From assembly GCA_013365365.1 (NCBI GenBank), contig JABVXU010000108.1, positions 1 to 64,000 on the forward strand: 64,000 nt of DNA, read 5' to 3'. Each line of letters starts with the position of its first letter. The stretch's first letter is position 1. A program made the translations under genes and the position numbers. Below the pieces are notes generated by a model, which worked only from the letters and a program-made list of their open reading frames with translations, searched no databases and was not told the origin of the DNA. Shown in pieces: positions 26,931 to 38,517 of this stretch. This DNA comes from Cruorifilaria tuberocauda (taxonomy: Eukaryota; Nematoda; Chromadorea; Rhabditida; Onchocercidae).

Positions 26931-27072
26931 TTAAAACATGAATGAGATAATTTTACATCGATTCCATCTCCCAATATCGCTAGATCTTATCTGACACACT
27001 AAAATAGTCATATCAGTAATGGATTATCTGGAAGATTTGAGAAATTCAAGATCTACCTATATTAAAGCGAGT
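26931..27072 (+). repeat. Dispersed repeat, copy 1
   Basis: About 140 bases are clearly similar, in direct orientation, to 29096-29238. Shared blocks include AATGAGATAATTTT, TTAGATCTTATCT-like (here CTAGATCTTATCT), TATCAGTAAT and AGATCTACCT.TATTAAAG. Weaker similarity extends upstream to about 26864, just after the BTB gene stop. Confidence 0.8.
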
Positions 27073-27444
27073 GAGACTATATGAAGAGTTTGAATTATGA
27101 ATTAAGACTGATAATATGAAAGTTTTTGTTTGAATCGATAGTTTGATGTTTCATCGACAAAAATTGTAGTAAAGATTTACTGATTATGAAAGATCAGCGT
27201 CAATATAATCTAACAATTGTAGTATTAATAGACGGAGATTTCTTTTTAATTACTGATTAAATTAATCACTTCATGGGAGTTAGGAAAAGTTAACCTAAAT
27301 TGATAAGACACTTCCCCAGGTAGGTGGTAAATACTTTCATGGTAGAAAACGAGAGAGTTTGTTGGAACAGAAAGTTACACTATATATACTCCGTTTCTTG
27401 CCTGCCAGATAAGCAAAAAATCGTTTAGACATACAGCAGAATGG

Positions 27445-27645
27445 TCAGATGTACAAGAGATAAAGTCTATGGTAAATCATGCTGACTTGCAAAAGATACA
27501 CGGACGTGGAAGAGATAAAGTAAATAACAAAGCATACAGACAAAGAAGAGAGATAAAGTGAATGGAAGAGATGGTAAATCATGTAGATATACAAGAGATA
27601 AGGTCAACAGTTATCACGTAGACGTGGAAGAGATAAAGTGAATGC
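27445..27645 (+). repeat. Degenerate direct repeats built on AAGAGATAAAGT
   Basis: The block (G/A)(A/C)AAGAGATAA(A/G)GT recurs five times: near 27457, 27509, 27551, 27590 and 27629. In two places it extends to GACGTGGAAGAGATAAAGT, and GGTAAATCATG recurs twice. Spacing is irregular (about 40-50 bases), so this is an eroded tandem array. Confidence 0.65.
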
Positions 27646-29095
27646 TGAGCAACGATCACGTAGTTCTTCACTTGTGCGACGGATTTCTGTAATAGATTTC
27701 ACAGTTACCGCGATACTTCCATTATACAGACATTTTACGTCATAAATTTATTTCCGTTCTTCCCGTGAAAGAATATTCGTGAAGAATCAGTGGTATGAAC
27801 AAAAATTTTGAATTTCAAGTTGTTCGATCAGTTTCATCTAATCATTTCATCAAAAATTCTAAGTAATTTACGTCTCGTAAACGCTTTCTTTTATGTTCAA
27901 CGTGTTTGCACAAAATCTACGTGAGATGGATTTAACGTGTAACGTGAGAATAGGGAAATATTTTTCATTAAACAAATAGAGTTTTCATGTATTTTAAAAC
28001 AAAAGCGTATCAAAAGCTAAAAGAATATTGGAATTGAAAATGAGAACTGAAAATGAGGAATTAGATTATTCCTTCTCAATGTTTTTTAAAGCGCTTTCTT
28101 CTTTTGTAGCAATATGAATTTAATTATATCAAATATTTCATTAGTATTTACAAATAAACAAATCATTATATTGACCTTAAATCAACTGATGAAGCTTTTC
28201 TCTCTCTCTCTCTTTTCTATTGCTTTGGTTATAAAGTAAAAACAGTTCCAAAATTGTAGAATCATAAAAAACATGGTAATTTAGGAACAAATTATAAGTA
28301 AAACTGATAACGTTGTATTTTACCAATATCCGATTTTTCCAATCATTTCCAGTTACGAAATTCAAAATTAAAAATTTTCATCTTTCATCGTAACAAGTTT
28401 TTTATACCGAATTTCGAACTTGACAAAGTACGAAATCTTGTCAATGACTACACAATATACATTTTGAGCGTTATCTATTTTAAATATAATTTCTGATTCA
28501 AAAATGAAATAACTTCATATAACCATCAAAGATATGTAACAATTACGTGTTTTAATTTCAATAGTGAATTAGCATCAATTTAACATGTTCGACATTCCTG
28601 TCAATGTGAATTTTCTTTTTGTTGAATCTTGGAATTCATTACAAATTTAAAATATACTCAGAACTTTAGCGCAGAAATATTGTCATACATAATTCAGAAA
28701 CTTAAATTATACTATACAATTAAGTGCAATTTGTTAGCATATAAAATCAAAACTTATTTGAAAAAATAGCAATTTTGTTTAAATGATATTTTAATTCGAA
28801 ATATGTCGAAGCTTCCATTAATAGCAATAAAACGAAAAGAATTAAAAAGGTTTTTTTCTTAAGTGACGTAATAAACGATATCGTAGCGACTACTGAAAGC
28901 AAATGATAACTGAAAAGAAATCTTATCACAGATATGGCAGTCTGACAATAATGGATAGCATCGTTATAGGTAAATTTAAAGATTAATCCATTTTTCTTGA
29001 TGCTTTCAAATAGATAAACGAACTAAGTATTTGCATGTGAAACATCGGGATCAATTTAGCTTTGATTCAAAATATAATTAATCATAGTTATGAAA

Positions 29096-29238
29096 ATTAA
29101 AACATAAATGAGATAATTTTGCATCACTTCCATCCAATATTGTTAGATCTTATCTAATAAGCACTAAAATATTCTTATCAGTAATAGATCATCTAGAAAC
29201 TTTGTCAAAATTTAAGATCTACCTGTATTAAAGTGAAT
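29096..29238 (+). repeat. Dispersed repeat, copy 2
   Basis: This is the direct-orientation partner of 26931-27072. It ends exactly at the stop codon of the minus-strand small membrane protein gene, so it forms that gene's 3' flank. Confidence 0.8.
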
Positions 29239-29783
29239 TAAAATTCGTCGCTTTCTTGCCTGGAATGTCGTCTCTTTTTCAAATAGGCACGTTTATAGCA
29301 TAGGTAAATTTGGGTAACTACGAAACAACATGCAAATATCAGTAAACCACAGGTCATAAAAAGGACCACTGCAATAATGATTGATTCTATATCAGTACCT
29401 ATTGGTGTAAGCGGTGCTCTTGGACTCATCCTGAAATAGCAATGAAATAGTGATCAAAATTAAACAGATTGAAAATCAAAGAGTGAACTCAAACTTTTTT
29501 CTCTCTCTTTAACCTATTTTTAACTACTTATCAGCGACAGTTTCGCTTGAAATTGATCACATTAGTTAACTCAGGTAGATTAATCTATATTTCCAAATAT
29601 AAAACAAAAAGAAAAACAAAGAATATCGAAGTTCAATTAGATTAGAAACGAAAAATGCAAATGCATTTTGCAAGCATACATTCTTATTACATTTGATCAA
29701 TAAAGTGAAATTTTCGTCATAAACTTACCGCGATTGTGATATCGGTGCGGACGTATAGCTTATATTTAGGGAACGATAGGCTT
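29238..29783 (-). CDS. Small single-pass membrane protein, 5' end not found
   Basis: Two minus-strand exons are supported: 29783-29729 (TTACAG acceptor, strong donor CG/GTAAGT) and 29430-29238 (TTTCAG acceptor). Joined in phase they read AYRSLNISYTSAPISQSRMS, then a short Pro/Thr stretch, one strongly hydrophobic segment rich in Cys (IIIAVVLFMTCGLLIFACCF), and a basic cytosolic-type tail (CYKRAYLKKRRHSRQ) ending ESDEF. No ATG lies in the first exon frame, so an upstream signal-peptide exon is expected, or else the internal ATG at 29429 is used (63 residues). It resembles the gene at 48959-49795 in intron phases, membrane segment and the CYK...KRR tail. Function unknown; no named family recognised. 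Confidence 0.5.
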
Positions 29784-32700
29784 CTGTAAGGTTTACAATA
29801 CAAGATTTCAAATCGTCAAATCGATTCGATCTCTTCAGAGTCTTATGACAAACGTATATAAAGGAATGGCTATCACCTAATCTTCATTTTTCCATCACAG
29901 TGCACTTTTTCATCAAGAAAAGATATTTGAAAGCAATTAATTCACTCGTCGACATTCTTATTTTCTTCTTGATATAAATAAATCAACAAATATAAGAGTA
30001 TACAATTTTCAATATATCAATTATGCATGAAAAAATTTTTGAAGAGTGGACAGATCATCGATCAAAGAGTAAAATAGTCAAAAATCTCGGCACTTCTCAT
30101 AACTAATCAATGATAAAAATATTTCAAATTAAATTTATTTCCAAAATTGCTTCAATAATTTGTATTTATTTGAATCAGAAAGCATGTCAGTTTTTATTCC
30201 TCATTTCTGATGTTTTAATGTTTTTAATACTAATAGAAAAATTTTTCACCTAAAATTTATTCAAGAAATTTTAGACAAAAAATTTAACTAATTTTTCATA
30301 AATCATTTTTATATAATAAATAACAATAAAATTAGGGAGAGTACATAATATGAGTGAAATTTAGTAATTTTTCTATCATTTAATATTTTTAGAAAAGTTT
30401 GTTACAAATTTGATATTTATCATTTAGTTGATAAATTGCTTTTCTGGAAATGATTTTTCAAAATCCAAATTTAATCACCTACACACAAAATTGAACCAAT
30501 TCAACTTTAAATTTTGAAGGAAACTAGAAAATGAAACATTTATTGTCAAATTTAATAACAATTTAAGCTATAAATGAATTTATAAATGCAATGCTATTCG
30601 CATTAATGGCATTTTGAATTTCATATAAACATATGGAAAAAAATTACTGCAAAAATATTAAATGATATTAGTTATGGATATTCTAAGGCTAAGGCCGAAA
30701 CAAACATCAGGCTAAAATTGATATTTGAATAATAAAATAGAAATGAAGGAAAGTGTGATGGAGTGAAAGAGGAAAAGATAATAGAATTTTCTCGATTTTA
30801 GTAATGTGTCATTTTATGCTTCATTTCTATTTGGAATCATTAGGCCCAGCTAGCCAATTTTCCATTCTTTCTTTACTTTAATAAATTACATTAAAAGCTA
30901 CACAGCGAATGACAAAATGTCATTATAATTAACACTTTAATTAATTCGGATGATAAAACAACTCTGTGAAAAGCGCTTTTAACGTTTGTATTACGAAATA
31001 ATGGAAAATGATAAGAAGCAAATGGATCGAATGTGTAGAAGAAATTGAAGGCGGAAGTGAATTTTACGCAATAATTTTAAAATAGTATTAATTATGATAA
31101 TACTTTCATATATTATTTAGTTTAACAACAATGAAAATCAATTTTGATTCATTTAAGATATATCATCGATCCATTGATTATGAATAGTATGGATTTGAGA
31201 TGTCAGTGATCCATTGATTAGAAAGAGTATGGAAATTTGATACATTAAAATATCAGAAATTTCATTAATATAATTGATATGATACCATTGCTTACTACAT
31301 TTGAAAGATAATATTATACAAAATTTCACTACTATTGAAAAATACCATTTGCTAAAATTGCATTGATAACAAAAAAGTAAAATGAAATTGTCCTTTTTTT
31401 TGTTATAACCCGCTGGTATGTTATTTCGCTACAATGAATTTTAATTAAATTGAAATAATGCTAACAAACTTTTTCTTTAAGGAATTTTCTTTTTAACTGA
31501 AACATCAAGACAATACTAAAAAAGAAATGGAAATTGCTAGAAATGAAATTAAATGATACAATTGAATGAGTTTATCGAAGGATTTATGTGTTTTCTTAAT
31601 TCAAATGATTACAATGTAATTTATTTTGCAACATCCCATTACAATAAAATATATCACTTATTTAACTCTCGACAACTTTACAATAATATATCTTCTCATA
31701 AACAACGATTTGAAATTTGAGCTGAAAACAAAAAATGAGTTGAACGAGAATGTAAATGTACGAAATGAATATATTTCAATTTTGAGCAAACATTATTATC
31801 AGCTCAATTTGTCATACATTTTTCTTTTTTGATTGACCTAAAATTTTCGAGAACAAGGTGGAGGTTTCATAAATAATGCATAGGAAAATTTGTCGAAACA
31901 AAATGAACGACTACGGATAAGTTATAGGGCTTGAAAGAAAAGTTCCAATTGCTCAAGTATAATTATACCTAAAAGTCTACCAAAAAAAATATTCCATTTA
32001 AACGGAAAAACTATATTAGCTCGTTCAAAAAATAAGTTTAATCATAAAAAAGAAAAAAACAAGAGAGAGAGAGAGAGAGAGAAATATATATATATCTGTA
32101 TTTGACAGAGATAAAATCGTCTTAAAAGCTGCTTGGTATTCTGAAAAAAAAATTTTAATTCTTTTTATATTTTAAAATATTACTTATTCAGTAATTACTT
32201 AACAATTTTCATACATTTCAAATTGAGATGAAAATATATCATTTATTTAGAAAATCTCAATCATTTTAACTGATTTCTGTTGAAACGAGATAGAATTGGA
32301 ATGTAAATAGATAATGGAATAGAAGTAAGGACCTATTGATAATCTACTAGATGTAAGTGAGAGTAAAGGATGATAGGGAATTGATATGAGAGTTAAAGAT
32401 CAGATAAAAATACGACGTTGAAAATGAAAAAGTTATGACTTGTCTCATCTTTGCTAGTCTCGAGCAATTGCTCCTCCGCTTAAGGCCCACCTATTCATTT
32501 ATGTCAGTGAGATAAATGAGACAGCTGTTAACATTTATAACTTGCACGATTACGTAATCAAAATAATTCATGGGTGAAAGAATATTTTGATGGAAAATGA
32601 GGATCATTTAAAATCAATTTAATTTATGATGCTTTATGATTTCTTTATGAAGTGAAATTTGTCGGGAAAAAAATTTAAGTAATGATAAAATAATTTTGCA

Positions 32701-34537
32701 AGTATTTTACTTTTTTTTTACATTTTACATTTACTATTTTTACCCATTTAGGTTTTTCAAGATTAAATTGATAGAAAATTTTATTTGGTGTTAAAATGCA
32801 CTTTGACAAAAATTGATAAATTCATCAAGAAAAATTTTGATAAAATCAAAAATTTTAGCTTTGGAATTCTAAGAGAATTGAAAAAGAACGTTTACTTGAA
32901 CTCTTGGACTTTTCTAACAAAATTGTTGATGCTTATTATTTAAAAAAGTCCCAAATATGTTTGATTTTTCGATGTTTTGGTGTGTTAGACAAAAAAACTG
33001 AAATTCTACCTGTATTTGTCTGTAATGAACGAAAACATTTAAGAGAAATTATATTGAATTGAACTTTATAAATAATAAACATTCCATAATTAATTACTAA
33101 GTTGACACATGTTTTCTCATCATTCTCCAATAATTAGAATTTTGAATAAATGCAGCGTAAATATATACCTGAAAATGATTGACAAAGGTTAATTAATAAA
33201 TGTTTTTTTAATTTTTGGAGAGTTTTTTAAAAACAAATTTTCCTGGAAATTACAAAAAAATATGACCCACCGAAAAGACTTTTAATTAACTAATTCCTTA
33301 TAATTCATTATGACATCATAACGAAAAAAATAGAATCTATTTCTGATAATTTATTATTATATTACTTCCTTATCTATTGGTTTTTTACAAAAAGCATACA
33401 TAAACAAACTTGTGATTTAAAATATGCAAATTTAACGATGTATTAGGACTGTAACTTAGCATCACTAGAAACTATTGTACCTAATGCTGTTTATATTGAA
33501 TTTACGTTTATACCGAAATTACAAAAATATTTCAACTTTCATTTTTACATCCCTTAAATGAATCGAAAAAAGAAAATTCAAATCAAGAGGATTTTAATCG
33601 TATATAAAAGAATGAAATGATTTAAGCGATAGTGTTTTTTCATATTGCATTAACATGGGCAGGCTAATCAGGTTGTTTATTTGAAACAATTTGATGCGAT
33701 TAAAAACAACAGCAGAAGAATTTTGCAGATAGTGATAAATTGTTATCAAAATATCTATGATTAACCACTAACAGCAAAAGCAGAAGCAGTAATTAATAAT
33801 ATGAATTTTTTTTCCACTTACGTAAATCAATTAAAAAATTATCAATCAATTATGTAACTGTCAATTTATTTACTTGCATCTTTCATGTTGTAAAAAATGA
33901 TTTAATTAATATTTGAAAAAATTGTTTCCTTCATATATTTCCAGAATTTCATTTGTCCAGAATATTCCGGATGAAATCTATATTGTTTTAGGAATTCTGT
34001 TCCTATTTGTTTGTCGGATATCTCCATTTTATACATAATAGTATCTTTAAATTGTAATTTTTTTTTGATAAGTTTTTAATTTCTGCAAGCTCAATTATAA
34101 CAAAGCAACATAGATTTGATAACAAAAAAGTCGAATACTTCTTAGTATCGTCGATGAATTAATTGATAAAAAAGCTTGACATAATAATATATACAGATTT
34201 TGTCTCAAACTTTCCCCGTGCTATCTCGATGAGATGCTTAAAATTTGAATCCTTATCAAAATAGTCTTTAGGATACTTCAAAATTTCCTTTTGTCGTATA
34301 GGAATTTCACTTTATGCATCTTTATTCTTGATAAGGTTAACAGATAGCCTCGTAATTAAATGTTTAGAACTGAAACAATCAAATGACATTTTATGATATT
34401 AATGGAACTTGATAAGACAAAAACTGATTTTGGATAGATGAGATAGTGTAACTGAGTAAAAATAAGTAATGAATAGTTAAGCAGATAAAAATTTAATTGG
34501 AAATTTTGAAACGTAAAATGAAAAATATTGATTGAAG
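29784..34537. other. Gene-poor AT-rich region
   Basis: This is 4.7 kb with no supported exon. It contains a GA/AT microsatellite (32061-32095) and a short tandem duplication near 31168-31236, where GATCCATTGATTA...GAGTATGG-like blocks recur about 42 bases apart. The missing 5' exons of the flanking genes (small membrane protein on minus, carbonic-anhydrase-like on plus) should lie in its edges. Confidence 0.5.
32061..32095. repeat. Compound (GA)n-(AT)n microsatellite
   Basis: GA dinucleotides run to about 32082, followed by AT dinucleotides to 32095. Confidence 0.9.
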
Positions 34538-37500
34538 ATATCAAAAAATGCCATAGTAATGAAAACTTATGTTCCACTGGTAAGCAACAATCACCAATTC
34601 TAATTGACGGAAATCGAATCGAACGACAAAATGAAACGGATAAACTCTTCAAGCTTATCGGTTTCAACATGGAAGAACGAAGTCAATTTCGTATACTCAA
34701 TTTTCTTCCTACAGAATGTTAGCCTTTTAACGTGATAATTACGTCATTCAGTGTTTGTTGAACGTTGGTGAAATCGATTTTCTTTATATTCAATAGTTTT
34801 GTCATCTGGTATACTCGCAATCAATTAGCTAAGATTGGATAAACTTAATCATCGATAATGCAATTGATATACAAACAAGAACTTGACCACTAATAATAGC
34901 ACTTTTTCAAATTTTATAATAATAAAGTGCTAAAAGTAATACTAATAATAGTAACTAAGTACTAATAGTAGTGCCAGAAACTAGAAATTAAGTACTAATA
35001 GTAAGGTTCATCTTCATTGATGATTTAAACAAAAGTTCAAAATTGTTTAAATGTCTGGAATTAAATTAATATTAATCGTTTAATACTAAAACATTTTCGA
35101 GTTTTTTTCTACTTTTTTTATTAAAGAATTTGTTCCCTACATGATAATCAATGATAATATTAAAACAATATTTGAAAAATCGTGTCATGTTAAAAACTTT
35201 CCGCTCATGTAATTGAAATTGTTAATATTTTAGTATCAATAACAAATTTTAATCATGGACCATGGTTGCAATATGACGGAAAAATTTTTGCTCTCTATAA
35301 AATTCGATTTATATTCAAATATGGTCTAAAAGGTGGCCTACATCGTTTAATGAATTTCAACAAAATAGAAAAACCAGTTGGAGAGGTTATTAGCTTACCT
35401 TTTACGATAATGTTAACTACTGTTCAATTCAATAAAATTCGATTCATTTAACTTAAATTAATATTTGACTTATTTAATTTAATATAATGACTTAAATATT
35501 AAATACTGAAAATTTAAATTATGCCATTTAACATCGAAATACATGCATGAAAAACAGAACTTTCAAAATATCTGATTTTCTATTTAAATTATCCATCCAT
35601 AGTACTAAACTTGGTTTAATTGAAATTCAGGTAATACCTAGCTAAACATTTGCACTTTGAAATTAAATTACTATCTCTATAAGCTCATCTCTATTTACAA
35701 TCTTATGTCCATTGTACTATTCCAAATTTATTAAATTACCTAATTAAATTTGGGAATTAGATATTAATGGAATTCGAAGTGTGTAACAAAAAAAAGCAGT
35801 ATTTTTTCATTTCATCTGCATTAGTCCTTGCCAATGAAGTTGAGCTAAAAATGAAGAATGATAATAGAAGCAACAAAATGATCGATTTTGATGAAATTTT
35901 TTTTGGTTATCCAGTCTCGAAAAGCCCAAATGGTAAAAATTATCCAATCTGAAAAAAAAATTTTCTTCTTTCCTCTTCTTTAATTAAATTGAATTTGTTA
36001 CTGAAGTGACAAGAATATATCGATAGATGGATTAGTTCATTTAAACGATTGTATTTTAGAGAAATTTAGAAACAGTACATTGAAAATTGAAAATATAAAT
36101 AATCGTAGCTAAATGAATTACTACCTGCGTTAAATATGTTCACTTGTTAGAAAACGAAAATATTAATGTACTAATAAAGGAAGATATAAATATAAGAATG
36201 AATAAAGGAATCTGGTATACTAATTTTTTATGATTTTAATCGTAAGATACACCTTTCACTATTATTATTATTTTCAGAATCACGATCGAAAGGAATCACA
36301 CTTCCGGTGCGCTTGAGACACTTCATGCCATATTCATTCACTGGTGCAATATCATATGTTGGCTCATTCTTTGAGGGAGATTGCCTTGAAGGTGTAACTT
36401 ATTTAATCTTCGACACTCCGATCACTATGAAGCCTGTTTGTTGAATTTTGTTTCTTTATGTCAGGAAGATTTGTTTAAAGATGAATTTAGTTTTAGCACT
36501 TTGAATTAAGAATTAAGGTTTAATATTACTTTGTTGATATTATTATTATAATAAACGGACTGTTGCATGGGCATAGTAAAGATAAAAGATTCAAAAATTT
36601 TATGAGATAAGGAAAGCACACTACTGTCAATAAAAGATTATATAGGCTAGATTATCATATTTCAACTAATCAATGAATAGTTTACTTCAATAATTAGTTT
36701 TGTGAATTTCTGTTCTGAAACAAATACAGAGTCCCAACTGACTACCGGCAGCATTATGGGTAGAACAATTGGGTTCAACATTATTATATTTAGCTTAATT
36801 AGTTTACTTTGATATGTTTCGAGTACTAGCGCGATTCGATCTTATTCATAAGATGAAGTTGTTCAGTCAAATTTTTTGGAAATTTATATAGCAATAGCGC
36901 TTTTTTTTTCACACTAAGAATGAATTAAGCTAAATCGCTGTTAATCAATAGTTGAAATTTTCAGGGACTGCATCTGATAACATTTTATTCCAATATTATC
37001 AATTCATCTCGTCCCATACAAGATGATCGACCAGCGCGATATTATATGCCTTCAAACATAGAATTTTTAGAGCATGAACATGAACAATATGAAAAGAGTA
37101 AATACTGTTCAGCTGTAGAAGCTCAGAATAATGATAAGGTTTCTCCATATGAAAAATCAGGTATGAAATTCCTCTTTTCAGGTAAAGGATCAGGTACAGT
37201 AATCTTGCTATCGCAGATAATTCCGAGATTACTGTTCTACCCAACTTCAAGTGCAAGTTAATATCTTGTGTCTTCAATTGATTATCTCCCCAATGCTTTC
37301 TTCTACATGTACCAAAAATTGTACGAAAATTCATAAGCCAAATTTTCCACCTCTCCTCAATGATTTACTTATAAATCGGATTGATGTCAAAACTCATTCT
37401 CATACATTTGTATACGAAAAGCAGTTAATGTTTAATTAACTTTCAATTTCTTCTTCGTGTATTTGAAAAAAAAGAGAAGGAATTCCAGGTGACTCCGAGG

Positions 37501-37640
37501 ATTTCCACGAGTTATTTGATGAAAAAGATTTGGATGAAACGACACTGCCAGAATTACCAATTATTGTAGGTGCTGGAAAAGGACGAGTTATTTCGTCGCA
37601 TTTGTTGTTATTCATTCTTCACATTATAGTTATTTTTTGA
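34538..37640 (+). CDS. Alpha-carbonic-anhydrase-related protein, probably catalytically dead
   Basis: It has the alpha carbonic anhydrase fold by sequence pattern. Exons supported: 34538-34717, 35234-35385, 35800-35932, 36278-36435, 36965-37160, 37489-37640, phases consistent; the first exon(s) with signal peptide and the conserved W-Y start are missing. Family landmarks: CSTGKQQSPILIDGNRI (the G..QSPI motif), ALYKIRFIFKYG (position of the FHFHWG zinc strand), KMIDFDEIFFG, GAISYVGSFFEGDCLEGVTY (the Y.GS.T.PpC.E.V region) and INSSRPIQDDRPARYY (the NfRp.Q...R region). The two His of FHFHW are replaced (I and K) and no His is found at the third ligand segment (KPVGEV), so zinc binding is unlikely. 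The C terminus is a hydrophobic tail (SSHLLLFILHIIVIF) suited to a GPI signal or membrane anchor. It resembles other inactive CA-related proteins used as binding domains. Confidence 0.72.
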
Positions 37641-38511
37641 CTTGTGAAATAAACGATCTTTAATTTTGTGGGAAATCGATAACGACAAATTAAGAGCAGC
37701 GAAACAGTACGCCAATGGAAGAGAAATACAAAAGAGATAGGATATACATGTTTATGTTTATTTTTATTCAAACCAAATAGAAGTTACTGTAAATTATAAG
37801 AGGATGAATCAGATCTAGCAAATATATTAGAGGTATGTGATGATACCTTTTATAACAACAAAATGAGGATAACCATCAAATTCATTGAATGAAATGATTC
37901 GAATACTTAAGGGGTGATAAAAATTATAAACAGTTCAAAAAAAAACATCCAATGCTCAGAAAGTTTAATTTTATAGTCATTAGCAAAAGAGAACTGTTAC
38001 GGTACCTGTTTTACTTGTCACACGTCATCTTGTCATCCGTCATTCTATCCCGGTATGAATCAGATTTGCAACACACATGGAATTTTCTTCCCGATTGCAG
38101 CTGTTACTTGGTAATTCCCAGATGGACGATGTTCTGGAATGCGTATTTGTGATTTGATTTCTCTTCGTTGGTTTAGACGTTGTAGACGCGTGGAGATTGA
38201 GTTATGCGTCATGTTGTTTCTTTGTTTCCTGTAAAAATAAAATTAATCATAAGCAATTTCAGCTTAGATTAGTAGGATTGAAACTTGCAGGAACTTAGGT
38301 ATTGTCAAATTTAACGATTTTATCTTTTTTTTTTCTACCGGAAAATGGCGGTGTTTTTTTCTACTACAATGATGAATGTTTCCATTGAAAATGGTGATTC
38401 GATCAGTAAGAATTGTTTTTTAAATGATGATAGAGTTTGATCAGAAAACTTCGGTTGTAATTCTTCATTTTAACAATGCTTAATTTCTCATAAAATTTTA
38501 ATTTGTTTCAG
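37641..38511. other. Intergenic upstream of PARP gene
   Basis: No gene seen. At 38345-38405 there is an ATG-started 61-nt open piece ending in a good donor (ATCA/GTAAGA). Joined to the PARP first exon it shifts frame and stops, so it can only be an untranslated leader exon or chance. Confidence 0.4.
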
Positions 38512-38517
38512 GCGAAA

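Larger units (their letters stand above)
26861..29237. other. Intergenic with dispersed and degenerate repeats
   Basis: No coding exon is recognised. The region contains both copies of a 140-bp dispersed repeat at its two ends, a degenerate array around AAGAGATAAAGT (about 27445-27645), and a short CT tract near 28199-28213. Confidence 0.5.

Noticed and set aside
38345..38405. Coding first exon of the PARP gene
   Set aside because: Joining it to 38512 gives an early stop; at most an untranslated leader.
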